64,000 bases of DNA, from positions 42,797-106,796 of the forward strand of contig JAULAV010002387.1 in NCBI GenBank assembly GCA_030789695.1, read 5' to 3'. Below the pieces are notes generated by a model. It did no database searches and was not told where the DNA came from. It worked only from the letters and a program-made list of their open reading frames with translations. The DNA comes from Scilla litardierei. Its lineage: Eukaryota; Streptophyta; Magnoliopsida; Asparagales; Asparagaceae. Made by a program: the position numbers and the translations under genes. This document shows, in pieces, positions 33,324 to 43,006 of this stretch (its first letter is position 1; each line of letters opens with the position of its first letter).

Positions 33324-33708
33324 CTAGTCGGTTTCAGTTCACTTGTCAACCGACTAGATGCTCATCTAGTCGGTCAGCAAATGAACTCAGACCGACTAGA
33401 TCAAGCAAATATCCATCTCCTATCATTTTCTTTTGTTAGTCGGTAATAGTATACTTTCCGACCGACTAGATTGAAAACTAGTCGGTCAGTGAATATACTG
33501 CGACCGACTAAATCTAGCCCTAAAAATCCCTCTGTGCCTCTGTTTCGACTTAGTCGGTTCAAGCTCATTGACTGACCGACTAGATCGTAATCTAGTCGGT
33601 CAGTGCTTGAACTGTGACCGACTAAGTGTGTTAGGGCAGTTATGTCTTTTTGATTCCAGACCGACTTATACTCATTTTGGTTCGACTAATTTCATTATTA
33701 GTCGGTCT
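33324..33708 (+). repeat. 76-bp palindromic units upstream of the Sirevirus third ORF (copy 1)
   Basis: Full units at 33324-33399, 33436-33511 and 33550-33625 (steps 112 and 114), then a degenerate unit to 33708. Each has the same 10-14-10-8-10-14-10 half-site layout as the LTR arrays. The 14-bp arms are also partly complementary (about 9-10 of 14), so one unit can fold into a stem of about 34 bp with an 8-nt loop. The array ends about 290 bp before the ORF start. Confidence 0.93.
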
Positions 33709-33995
33709 TCTCTCCAGCTCAAACTCGAAAACCCCCAAACCCCGATCGAGCCCCTTCACATTCTCGTCGTCTCCGGCCATATCTCCGGCCATCGCCGCCG
33801 TCCGCCACCGTCGACTCCACCCCCTAGGTATCTTCCTCCCTCTCCTAGGTCGATTTCTTGCCCTAGGGTTCGATTTCTCCTCATAGGTATTCTAGGGTTT
33901 GGCTTATTTTCGAATTTCTTGATTTCTAGGGTTGTTAGCTTGTGATCTCTAGGTTGTTAGTGACCTAATTTTCGATTGATTGTGCTCGTAGTGCT
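33709..33995 (+). promoter_or_regulatory. Gene-like 5' leader of the Sirevirus third ORF
   Basis: C/T-rich sequence with CTCCGGCC repeats, a possible donor at CCCCTAG|GTATC (about 33829) and a possible acceptor GTGCTCGTAG just before the ATG. It resembles the 5' UTR plus leader intron of a plant gene. A private transcript for the third ORF is an inference. Confidence 0.45.
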
Positions 33996-35654
33996 ATGGC
34001 TAAGACTCGAATTCCTATCGCCTCTTCCGGGGCCTCTCCTATGACCGTAGAACAACCTTCGGACCCTAGGAATCCCCCGAAGCCTAAGCGTCGTGCCAAG
34101 TCTACCCAAGCCTCTCCATCGTCGCCTCCTCTTAAGAAGCCTAGGACTGCGTCCGTCAAACCCCGCAAATCCAAGACCAAAAAGCCCTTACTTCACACTC
34201 CGGCTACTCCTCCCGATTCCGATACTGATTTTATCCCAGAGGATGAGCCTACTAGGGAACCTACTCCTCCTCCGAAGACCCGTAAGGCCAAGGGTAAAGC
34301 TCCTATGCCAGTCGGCGGTGTAGACATATCGTTGTGCCGTGATGACCCTCAGTGTCTCGCCGCGTACAACCGTATAGAGCACTGTCCACTGTTGTTAGAG
34401 CATTACGTTCAGTTCTCTGATTTTCTCGGCCTTGCTGATCTTCTGTCTTATAGTGGTCTCATTGATTATCTCCGATACGACCCCAAGGCCAACCCAAAAC
34501 CTTACCCTCACCTCGTGAAACTGTTCTATGCCAACCGTATTCGAGGCCAGTACGACGCGAGCCACTCCATTAAGACGACTGTCTTGGGAACTCCTATAGT
34601 TCTCACGGCAGAAATCTTGGGGGAGATCCTTGGTTGTGCGTCGTGTGGTCTCCTCCCCTCGGACATTTCCGTAGACGATATCTCTTCCTTGGATCAGACT
34701 GTTCTTTCTGAGATTTTCCAGGTTATCCCCTCCGCATTCATTGGTATTCCTTCGAAATCCTTTAAGCCGAATGCGTGGGTTCTTAACCTAATTTTGAAGT
34801 CTTGTCTTCTCCCGAAGTATGGATCCTCTTCACTCCCATCTCAGCCGTTTTTGAAGCTCATATACGCTCTTTTCTTGGGGTGCGAGATAAATTGGGCTCG
34901 CGTGATACTCGATAAGATGGATTCTTTCGAGTGTATACGCAAGACCAATAAGTCTGCGCACATTCCATACCCCTGCATGTTGACCCTCGTATTTCGTCAT
35001 TTCCGAGTTCCTCTCCCACCTGACGATGAGCGTCCTTTGGGTACTCCTCTGAACGCGACCGCCGTGAAGAAATCTTTAGCGGCACTTCGTCACGTGCAGA
35101 GGTCTACCGCATCTGCTTCCCAGTCTACTCCGTCAGCTGCTGCAGCCTCCTCTTCCCCTGCTACTTTGGACGATGTCGTACGCCTACTTCGTCAGCACGA
35201 CTCCCGTTTTGCTCGTACTGAGGAGGTAGTCTGCCGTATGGCTCGTACGATGGGGATTGAGCTTCCTCCTTCGGTGTCTGAGGCCGAGGAGATGGACGAT
35301 GAGGAGCTTGACGAGCTTGCTACTTCTTTTACCCGTGGCGCTGAGGCCACTGCTGCTGCTGCTGCTGGTACTACCTCTTCTGCTCCTGGTGTTGGCACCA
35401 CTTCCGGTGCTCCAGAGCCTTCTGCTTCAGCACTTCAGTCGTCTGAGCCTGCTGCTGACCCTGTTGCTGAGCCTGCTGATATTCCAGTTGACACTTCTGC
35501 TGTCGAGACCCTTGCTGCTGTTGAGCATGTTGCTGAGATCTCGACTCCTGCCCCGACGATTCCATCTGTTGAGACACCTCTACTCCCTGCAGATCCTGAG
35601 TCCACTCCGTCGACTGGACCCACGGACACTGCAGATCCAGCCTCCTCCTCGTGA
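33996..35654 (+). CDS. Sirevirus third ORF protein (env-like / putative plant transposon protein), intact
   Basis: 552 residues. Residues about 25-70 are strongly basic with nuclear-localisation-like clusters (PKPKRRAK, KPRKSKTKK). A conserved globular region at about 105-345 contains LVKLFYANRIRGQY, DISVDDISSLDQ and LLPKYGSSSLPSQP. A short helical segment (LDDVVRLLRQHDSR) and an acidic patch (EAEEMDDEELDEL) follow, then a Ser/Ala/Pro-rich tail. Such ORFs are called envelope-like in Sireviruses and match the family annotated as putative plant transposon protein. I see no signal peptide or membrane helix, so an envelope role is doubtful. The frame is open from methionine to stop, although the element's 5' half is gone. 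The homologue in copy 2 is frameshifted and that in the third family has a stop. Confidence 0.8.
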   Translation: MAKTRIPIASSGASPMTVEQPSDPRNPPKPKRRAKSTQASPSSPPLKKPRTASVKPRKSKTKKPLLHTPATPPDSDTDFIPEDEPTREPTPPPKTRKAKGKAPMPVGGVDISLCRDDPQCLAAYNRIEHCPLLLEHYVQFSDFLGLADLLSYSGLIDYLRYDPKANPKPYPHLVKLFYANRIRGQYDASHSIKTTVLGTPIVLTAEILGEILGCASCGLLPSDISVDDISSLDQTVLSEIFQVIPSAFIGIPSKSFKPNAWVLNLILKSCLLPKYGSSSLPSQPFLKLIYALFLGCEINWARVILDKMDSFECIRKTNKSAHIPYPCMLTLVFRHFRVPLPPDDERPLGTPLNATAVKKSLAALRHVQRSTASASQSTPSAAAASSSPATLDDVVRLLRQHDSRFARTEEVVCRMARTMGIELPPSVSEAEEMDDEELDELATSFTRGAEATAAAAAGTTSSAPGVGTTSGAPEPSASALQSSEPAADPVAEPADIPVDTSAVETLAAVEHVAEISTPAPTIPSVETPLLPADPESTPSTGPTDTADPASSS

Positions 35655-36592
35655 TCGTTGTTCTGAGGACTCTCCATATATGCTTTGGATGATATATCTT
35701 TGCGAGAGTATTTTGGGTTAGGATTGAGTATGAGGGTTATGATGTTTTGATGTATTTTGGATGTTGTCGTTGTTGTAGTATTTATTTTGATGAGGATGAT
35801 GATGATTATGTATTTCTTCTTGATGGGTATGTTGTATTTTGATGTATTGATATCTTCTTGGATGTACTCTTGATGTTATCATTTATATATATACATCGTC
35901 GTTGTCTTTATCTTAATTCGTCGTGCACATTTTAATATTCGTTGAATGTATATGAAATGTGATTTCGTCGCTCGTCGCATGCAAACTTGGTTAAATAGAT
36001 TTAAATTCTATAATTGTATAGAATTGTTTTCCATGCACAAATTTAACCAAGAATATTGAATATTGAAGAGTATGTTTCTTTATTCAAGAAATGAATAAAC
36101 ATTTGGTATTTTTGATGATTTTGATTATCGTTGATTTTTTTATTGACAATGGAAAATTTGGCACACCTTGTTTTGATTTCCACAATTTTTCCCTTGGTGT
36201 CAAGTTGGTCCATTGTCTTTGTCTACGACTCCCGATGTTGGATTTTACATTTCCTAATTGTTGTCGTTGTATGCCCCCCATTTTTGGGATAATGCCAAAG
36301 GGGGAGAGATAATGATAATAAATAGCGCAAATGAAAATTTAACTCAATTTCCAAGAATCTAGTTTGATATGTTAGATTCAGGGGGAGTTAAGATACATAT
36401 AAGGATTTTCAAAATCCGATATTTCAAAAATCAATTCACTTTATTTATCTTACTCGTCTGCTTGATGCAATTCATTTATATTCAATTTGGAATTAACGTG
36501 TCATCAATGCAGGGGGAGTAAGTATTTTTCATTTGAATTACTATTTTTGATTATTATTTATGTTGGTTTGTCATCACCAAAAAGGGGGAGAA
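35655..36592 (+). other. Sirevirus 3' untranslated region with four polypurine tracts
   Basis: Purine tracts AAAGGGGGAG-type at 36297-36306, 36380-36387, 36511-36518 and 36581-36590, the last two bases before the LTR. Repeated polypurine tracts are a described Sirevirus trait. The remainder is AT-rich with GATGATGATG-like repeats after the ORF. Confidence 0.85.
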
Positions 36593-36993
36593 TGTTGAAT
36601 ATTGGACTCCCCGGATTTGGTTTTGGATGATGAGCAAACATAAATAATTCATGAACTAACAATTTGTGAGCGCAGTATTGGAGATCGTCGCCAATTTCAC
36701 GAGAATATTCAAAGCGACATCTCAACACTTCCAAAAGCTCGTATTCATGCCTAAAGCTTCGTTGAAGCTCTTGCGCCGTTTTGGAAGTTATGAAGATTCA
36801 ATCGAAGCTCTCGAAGACCGTTTATTAAGGTTTTATTTATAGTCTTTTAGTCACGATTGATAGAATGTTAAGCCTTGAGTATATCTTACGTTTCTATCTT
36901 CATTACGCTCTTTACGTAGCTCTAGGATCCTTGCACAAGTTCATTCTAACTTCCTCGAAGCGTTGCGCTTCGATTCGGATTTGTTTGTGCATG

Positions 36994-37533
36994 TTAGTTG
37001 GTACAAGAACAAGTACTGACCGACTAGATGGTGATCTAGTCGGTCGGCAACTGTTCTTGGACCGACTAGTTTGATTCCTTAATTTCTTGGACTTTACTGT
37101 TTACAGTTTAGTCGGTCTACGTTGACTCACCGACCGACTAGTTTGTGAACTAGTCGGTCAGTGATGCTTCTTTGACCGACTAGTTGTGACTTACTGTTCA
37201 CTCTAAATTTCTCCTAAGCTACTGTTTACCGTTAGTCGGTCTAAGAACATTTGGTGACCGACTAGTTGACAATCTAGTCGGTCAACTTTTGTTCTTGGAC
37301 CGACTAAGTCAACTTGCCTTCAGACTATTTCATTTTGCCTCTTAGTCGGTCTACGTTCACTGACTGACCGACTAGTTGTGAAACTAGTCGGTCAGAAAGT
37401 ATTCTTGGACCGACTAGATTTCTAGGTCTGAAATTCTATCTCTTCTCAGATCTACTCTTAGTCGGTCCACGTTGTTTGGCTGACCGACTAGTTGATAAAC
37501 TAGTCGGTCAGTGTTTGTTCTTTGACCGACTAA
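36994..37533 (+). repeat. Five 76-bp palindromic units in the Sirevirus LTR
   Basis: Units start at 36994, 37108, 37232, 37342 and 37458, each 76 bp with the 10-14-10-8-10-14-10 layout. Spacers contain TTACTGTTTAC. The arms AAGAACA and TGTTCTT recur between half-sites, so units fold as long hairpins. Confidence 0.95.
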
Positions 37534-37587
37534 GTCTCACAGATTTCAATCCGTTGGTGAATGACCTAACTTGTGTTTTTGGGTTCC

Positions 37588-37596
37588 TATTAATAC
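37588..37596 (+). promoter_or_regulatory. Decayed TATA position in copy 1 LTR
   Basis: TATTAATAC lies 55 bp after the last palindromic unit. Copy 2 has TATAAATACG at the same distance (minus, 53304-53295), so copy 1 has lost the canonical box. Confidence 0.55.
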
Positions 37597-38335
37597 GAAC
37601 CTAGGTCATTTCTATCTAGGTTAGAGCTTCCATTCAGAGATTCATTGAGATCAAAAGAGATAGCCATTCTCCCTCAAATCTAAAGCTCTCTTCCTCACAA
37701 GAAACCCATTCTCTCTCATTTCTAGATCTAGAGAGAAGCTTGTTCTTGGTGAGCTCTTCAAGCTATTGCTTGATTCAAGTTTCCAAATCAACCCTAGGCA
37801 CCCATTGCTGGTCATTTCCTTGGTGCTAGGTTTTGGTAACTTCATCTTCCTCAAATCCTTCATTCCACCTATTGGGTAAGAAAAACTCAAGGTATAGGAT
37901 TATGTGGTAAGAGTATTTATTTCATCTAAACTCTTTTATATTGCTTATTGGCTCTCTCGGTTGTGAGAGAAGTTTGTGATCCCGGGTTGTGGGATTCACT
38001 TTGCCATTGCATGTATGATTTGATCTTGTGAAGGTTTTTCATAAGATATTCATAGTGGAAATCTTGAGTTAGGGTTTCTAACTCAAGTATCCGGAGGGGA
38101 TCCGGGTGGTTGGGACGTAGGATCACCGGGAACAAGTCGGGGAGACTTGGGTGGATCCGAACCCATTAACATCGTTTGTTAGCATTGTTAATTTCATTGT
38201 TGTCATTCAATTTAAGCTTCCGCAAATTGATTTGGTAGTTGTGTGCAATTTAATTTGGAATTATACGCCTTATTATTTTAAAGTACTATTCACCCCCCCC
38301 TCTAGTACTTGTGCAGTAGCTGGTAGGGCATTACA

Positions 38336-39126
38336 CCTCAAACCTCCAAGCTGATCAAAAATATCATCGATGCGAGGCAACTGGTATTTATTCTTAATGG
38401 TCACCGCATTCAACTCCCGATAGTCCACGCACATGCGACGCGAACCATCCTTCTTCTTAACCAGCAACACCGGTGCTCCCCACAGAGACACGCTAGGATT
38501 AATATAACCCTTCTGCAAAAGCTCATCCAACTGCTTCCGCAACTCTTCCAATTCTGCAGGTGCCATACGATACGGCGCCTTCGAAATCGGCTGCGCACCT
38601 GGAACAAGATCGATAGAAAATTCCAGAGCCCGATCTGGCGGCAAACCAGACATCTCCTCGGGGAAGACGTCGCCAAAATCACGCACCACAGCTGGCCACT
38701 CCAGCTCCAGCTGCATAGCCACAGCCTCCACCGGCCTGGCCCGAAATCTGACAGGACCAAGCGAACTGCTACCACGACTGAACTCAAACACTGGATGTCC
38801 GGGAATCTCGAACACCACTTTCTTCCTCCTACAGTCAATCGTAGCATAGAAGCTCGCAAGCCAATCCATCCCAAGAACTGCATCATAGTTGATGATGTCG
38901 TGGACAATGAAATCCGCAAAAAGCTCATGTCCACAGACCACCAACGAGCAAGAATTGCAACCATGATGCACCGAGACCACACCATTCCCTGTAACGATAT
39001 TCCAACTCTTTGGAAGAGGGGACGGCGACAAGGAATGCCTCTCCACGAAGCTCCGAGAAATAATGCACATCGATGCACCAGAGTCAAAGAGGACCCGTGC
39101 AGGAAATGTGCAAACCAAAACCACAC
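38336..39126 (-). pseudogene. pol: Ty3/gypsy pol: protease and start of reverse transcriptase, truncated
   Basis: Begins at the inferred splice acceptor (39127) with [11 protein letters not shown], then the protease active site [11 protein letters not shown] and conserved AVLGMDWL. The reverse transcriptase start follows ([66 protein letters not shown]). The reading frame then runs into Sirevirus LTR sequence at 38335, where the element was cut by insertion. The YVDD catalytic centre, RNase H, integrase and any chromodomain are missing through the deletion described at 24461. The protease with DSGA and the arrangement are typical of long-LTR plant Ty3/gypsy elements such as the Tekay/Del group. 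The lineage is tentative. Confidence 0.9.
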
Positions 39127-39213
39127 CTAACAAGCAATTAACAATCAAACCCTAGCAATTAACAACATAATCTAACAACCAGCTAGGAAAGTAACAGCTA
39201 GATTGAGGATTAC
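39127..39213 (-). other. Putative 87-nt intron at the gypsy gag-pol junction
   Basis: On the minus strand a donor GCAG|GTAATCC (39214/39213) and acceptor TTGTTAG|GTGTGG (39127/39126) bound a U-rich 87-nt segment with a TTAAT branch-like word. Its length is a multiple of three and it contains the in-frame gag stop TAG (39154-39152). Removing it joins EVIAG directly to [16 protein letters not shown], which matches the continuous gag-protease linker of related elements. Unspliced RNA would give Gag and spliced RNA Gag-Pol. Readthrough of the TAG (followed by GGT) is an alternative. Confidence 0.6.
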
Positions 39214-40345
39214 CTGCGATAACCTCATCCACAGCCGCGCTCTCCGCAGCGGTCATCAGAAAAGCCTGCCTCCTCGGCGGAACAGCCTGCTGAAAAGCCT
39301 GCCCCTGCGAAACAAGAGCTGCTCCACGACCAGTAGGAACAGACGCTCGCTGCTGCAACGGCTGAGCTGCAACAGGAGCCCTCCGCAGCTGACCCGCATG
39401 CCGACAATCCTTCGCGACATGGGAAGCATCTCCACAAACCAGACACTGGCCCAGAAACTTCCGACACTGATCCTTAACGTGGCCAGGCTTGCCGCAGAAA
39501 TGGCAAATCTTCATAATAGGCCCTCCTGGCCTCTTGAACTGAGCGGACTGATTAGGCCTGAATCCAGGTCTAACCACAGCTCTCGCCTGTTCCACAGGCC
39601 TCTTCCCAGCACCAACAACAGACCCCCTCCTCTGGTTCACGAGCAGCTCCTGCCTCTTAGCTGCTACTAGAACCTTCTGATAAGACTCCCGGTCAGAGGA
39701 GGTCACAAAACTCTGGAGCTCCGAAGCAAGCCCCTGCAGGAACCTCTGAGCTCTCTCCTCAGCGTCCTGCACCATCTTCGGTGCAAACCGACTCAGCCTC
39801 ATGAACTCTTGGTGATATAGGTCCACCGACGAGTTCCCTTGCTTCAAATCGATAAAACGCTGCAACATCTCTTCCCTGGCAGCCTTCGGGAAGAACTCAC
39901 CATCAAATCTAGCCTTGAAGGTAGCCCAAGCTATCGGCTCCACCAATAACTTCTCTTCCGCATCCCACCAATTCCGAGCATTATCCTTGAGTTGCCTCTT
40001 CGCCAAATCAACCCATCCAGCCGGGGTGATCTTGGCCATCTTCAGATTGTCCTCGATGTTCCGAATCCATTCATCGGCAGCCAGAGGACCCTCAGACCCA
40101 TCAAAATATGCGGGACCCAGCTCCCGAAATTGCTTCGCTCCTGGCTCAGAGCGAGGGGCATCCGGAAGAGCCCAGGCAGCTCGAGCAAGTGGAGCATTCT
40201 GGACTTGCAGAAGCACGCCCTGCTGCACTTGCATCATCTGGAGCATCATCCGCATCATCTCACCGCTGGTGGGTTCCCGCTCAGGCTCCTCATCATGAGG
40301 GGTCGCACCACTACCCCCACCACGTGTGAAACGTCTTCCTGCCAT
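39152..40345 (-). CDS. gag: Ty3/gypsy Gag
   Basis: 397 residues, intact frame. Order: acidic and methionine-rich N-terminus (GEMMRMMLQMMQVQQG), then the retrotransposon gag domain at about 80-230 (PAYFDGSEGPLAADEWIRNI, NARNWWDAEEKLL, FFPKAAREEMLQRFIDLKQG, YHQEFMRLSRFAP). A basic linker and two CCHC zinc knuckles follow (CHFCGKPGHVKDQC and CLVCGDASHVAKDC). It would assemble particles and package RNA. The start codon at 40345 lies about 145 bp from the 5' LTR. The last 20 codons (NPQSSCYFPSWLLDYVVNC) belong to the putative intron and look unlike protein. It is the only intact gypsy gag in the window and could in principle supply particles to the LARD. Confidence 0.93.
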   Translation of the reverse strand: MAGRRFTRGGGSGATPHDEEPEREPTSGEMMRMMLQMMQVQQGVLLQVQNAPLARAAWALPDAPRSEPGAKQFRELGPAYFDGSEGPLAADEWIRNIEDNLKMAKITPAGWVDLAKRQLKDNARNWWDAEEKLLVEPIAWATFKARFDGEFFPKAAREEMLQRFIDLKQGNSSVDLYHQEFMRLSRFAPKMVQDAEERAQRFLQGLASELQSFVTSSDRESYQKVLVAAKRQELLVNQRRGSVVGAGKRPVEQARAVVRPGFRPNQSAQFKRPGGPIMKICHFCGKPGHVKDQCRKFLGQCLVCGDASHVAKDCRHAGQLRRAPVAAQPLQQRASVPTGRGAALVSQGQAFQQAVPPRRQAFLMTAAESAAVDEVIAGNPQSSCYFPSWLLDYVVNC

Positions 40346-40489
40346 CTAATGACACAGAAAACGAATCAGATTAGACTCATAGCTTATGACTCGGACGTCG
40401 AACTTAATTTATTGGACATTCTAATATTATTATCGCTATTCCAAAAATCGCAGTTACAGAATGGACCTGCATGGGCCACCAACAAAACC
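40346..40489 (-). other. Leader and primer region of the gypsy element
   Basis: Directly after the LTR (minus) comes GGTTTTGTTGGTGGCCCATG. TTGGTGGCCCATGCAGGTCC at 40482-40463 is shared exactly with the LARD leader at 18775. It is not the initiator-methionine tRNA primer site, and the primer is unknown. Confidence 0.6.
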
Positions 40490-43001
40490 TGTCACGACCC
40501 GCTTCCCTAAAATGGAGGCGAGACGTGAGAAGGTCGGCATGAGAGTGGAGCTGTGAAGCCCCAAACCCGATAAAGCGTCAATAATACATAAGCAGGTCCC
40601 TGTAACCACAACAGAATAATAATAATAACACAAGGAGAGACTGAAATAAAATTCACATCTCATACATTTTCCCAACAAGAAAAATAAGTCCAACATCCAG
40701 AAAAGCCACCAGGCTAAAAGAAAAGAGTCTAAAGGCCCAGAACAAGGCCAACAAAAGAAACGACATAACAAAGTGTAGGTGCTACGCACCGATAACAAAA
40801 CAACTGTTTAACAAAAGTAAAACACAACGAAGACACTAGGATTGGTCCCCAGTGTCCACGTACGCCCCGTCAAACACAAGCTCGGGCTCGGCGTCAGCAA
40901 ACACCTCGTCCTCAACAAGGTACTCGGGCTCAGGATCTAACATGTGTCACCCAAAAGAGTAAAGGGGCACATGTCAGCAAGTCTAAAAGACTTGGGCAAG
41001 GAAACTGAAAGTAAGGCAACTAGCAACCTAGTGGTTTAGTATGCATGACATGGCAGTTATAACATGAGTGCACAATTAAAACATGGCAAGACAATTTGTA
41101 CAAGAGAACAATTATCGGGACAAGGCAAGAGTAGCCAAGCTACTAACATTCTCAATCAATTCACATTTTGTAGGTGTTTATGCCCTTCGCTGAATGGTAA
41201 ACATTTCAGACCGATCGGCACTAAACCCAAATCATGTTTCACGGTTGTTTTGTAGATGTTTACGCCCTTCGCTGAATGGTAAACATTTCAGACCGATCGG
41301 CACTAAACACTACCCCACCCCAAAGAGTTTACGCCTTACAACTGCAGTTGTTGATCAAACAGACTCCCAGTTGAATGGCCGCTTAACCCTCACCCCCTAT
41401 ACCCACACGTAATGGAGCCTGGGGTCCCCGCACATTGAGCTCAGCTAGTGAGCCTGGGGTTGCCCCGCACATTGAGCTCGCATTCTTAGTTCACAATTCA
41501 ATATATCGAGCGTTGGGGTTTCCAACTACAGGGCTCGCTTCTGGAACACGAGCCAGGAACACAAGCATGGTAGCGAAGCTACGCAATCACAACAACACTT
41601 AAAGAATGCAATGACATGACATGTAATTCGCGTACCGTCAATGAAAAGTAAACATGACATGGTAATTGTGCAACATGATATATGTCGGAACTAGCTTCGT
41701 TGTCAAGCTAGTTCCCCAATTTGCGCCTAGGCGAGTATCATTTCGTCGCCTAGTCTCTTTTACGCCTACAACAAGCAAATGGCCTAAAACATGGCCTAAA
41801 CCCTAAGTGGCAAGTTTCACTTGCCTAGCACCGGGGATGACGACCACTTCGTCACACGGATGCTACCTACGGGGGAAATCGCTGTTATGGGGGAAACAAA
41901 CACCAAACACATGAAATTAATTAGGGTTTCACAAAAATATAAATAGGCTATGAAAACAACGGTAGATCGATTTCTTACCGAGAGGAGACGGAAGAAACAC
42001 TCCGGGGAACCCTAGGATCAGATCTGGAAAAGATTGGAGAAGTTTGGGAGAATTAGGGTTTTGGGGGATTTGGGGATTTTGATGGGTTTTGGTGAGATTT
42101 TGGGGAAGATGAGAGGTAGATGGAGTGAATGGATGGTTTGGATGATGATTCTAGGGCTTGGAATGAAGGATTGAAGCTTGGAGGAAGATGGGGGCTGAAG
42201 GGGGGAGATTTTAGGGTTTTGGGTCGTGTTGGAGAAGATGAAATCGTTTGGGTTGGGTTTAAATAGGTTGAGCTGGCGGCTGCCCAGAAATTAGGGGTTT
42301 AACACTGGTTAGTCGGTCAAAGAGCAACCACTGACCGACTAGTTTGGCAACTAGTCGGTCGGTCGACCAACGCAGACCGACTAAGTGCAAACAGTAACTC
42401 CTGAACGAAAATAGGATTCTAGAGTTAGTCGGTCCATGAACAAATACTGACCGACTAGTTTGGCATCTAGTCGGTCGATGAACGTTCCTTGACCGACTAA
42501 GAGTAAACAGTAGCTGATACAAAAATTTAGATGATGTGTTAGTCGGTTAAAGAAGCATTGCTGACCGACTAGTTTGCAACCTAGTCGGTCAACCAACGTT
42601 CTTAGACCGACTAACGATAAACAGTAACTCCTGAGAAATTTAGAAAGCTAACTAGTCGGTCCAAGAAGGATTGCCGACCGACTGGATCGTCATCTAGTCG
42701 GTCGGTGGCCCTTCTTACACCGGCTAATGAGCACCAAAAGTTCCGATACGGAGCGCGGGGCCCCGGGATCGATTCCTAAGACTCCTAGGCTTGATCTATT
42801 AGTTAGATACGACCGTTATGAAGCCCGTCACGAGTGACACACTTCGAAATCGACGATCCTAAGGAAGAAACGAGAAAATACGACGAATCGATCGAAAATG
42901 AAAGCTACGGAGACGAAAACCACACAAGAGGAGAAAATCCACCAAAACATATATTATATTATATTATAATAAATCCAGATACATGAAAAGCAGTCGTTAC
43001 A
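40490..43001 (-). repeat. 5' LTR of the Ty3/gypsy element
   Basis: 2512 bp, about 99 percent identical by eye to 21952-24460. Palindromic array at 42309-42727, with the core promoter word changed to TATTTAAAC. It is followed outside by the duplication GTATA (43002-43006). Confidence 0.95.
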
Positions 43002-43006
43002 GTATA

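Larger units (their letters stand above)
24687..38335 (+). mobile_element. Sirevirus-type Ty1/copia copy 1, 5'-truncated
   Basis: Pol from mid-integrase onward (24687-27029), third ORF (33996-35654), four polypurine tracts and the 3' LTR (36593-38335) remain. The 5' LTR, primer site, gag, protease and the first integrase aspartate are deleted. A CACTA element sits between pol and the third ORF. The right end joins gypsy reverse-transcriptase sequence (TTTGATCAGC on the minus strand), so it inserted into gypsy pol. It is closely similar to copy 2 on the opposite strand at 52548-64000. The third ORF downstream of pol and the multiple polypurine tracts are Sirevirus hallmarks. Confidence 0.9.
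36593..38335 (+). repeat. 3' LTR of Sirevirus copy 1
   Basis: 1743 bp from TGTTGAATATTGG to GGGCATTACA. Five 76-bp palindromic units lie at 36994-37533, then the core-promoter position at 37588-37596 and a C-run (CACCCCCCCCTCTAG) near the 3' end that is conserved in Sirevirus LTRs. It matches 52548-54297 inverted. Confidence 0.95.
21952..43001 (-). mobile_element. Ty3/gypsy element with gag and truncated pol, nested in the LARD
   Basis: LTRs at 40490-43001 (5') and 21952-24460 (3') are both on the minus strand, start TGTAACGACTGC and end GTGACA. The target duplication GTATA is perfect (21947-21951 and 43002-43006). Gag lies at 39152-40345, and protease plus the beginning of reverse transcriptase at 38336-39126. 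A Sirevirus then interrupts pol. The rest of reverse transcriptase, RNase H, integrase and the polypurine tract are missing through a deletion. By eye the two LTRs differ at about 18 sites in 2.5 kb (about 0.7 percent), fewer than the outer element, as the nesting requires. Confidence 0.93.

Noticed and set aside
35257..35721. 154-codon leucine-rich frame overlapping the third ORF, mirrored at 55425-55688
   Set aside because: Out-of-frame reading of the Ala/Ser/Pro-rich tail. It does not survive as an independent frame in the second family.
38410..39130. Long overlapping open frames on both strands over gypsy gag and pol (for example 38410-39126, 39203-39670, 39992-40510)
   Set aside because: Shadow frames of GC-rich coding sequence. 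Only the frame with protease, reverse transcriptase and zinc-knuckle motifs is real.
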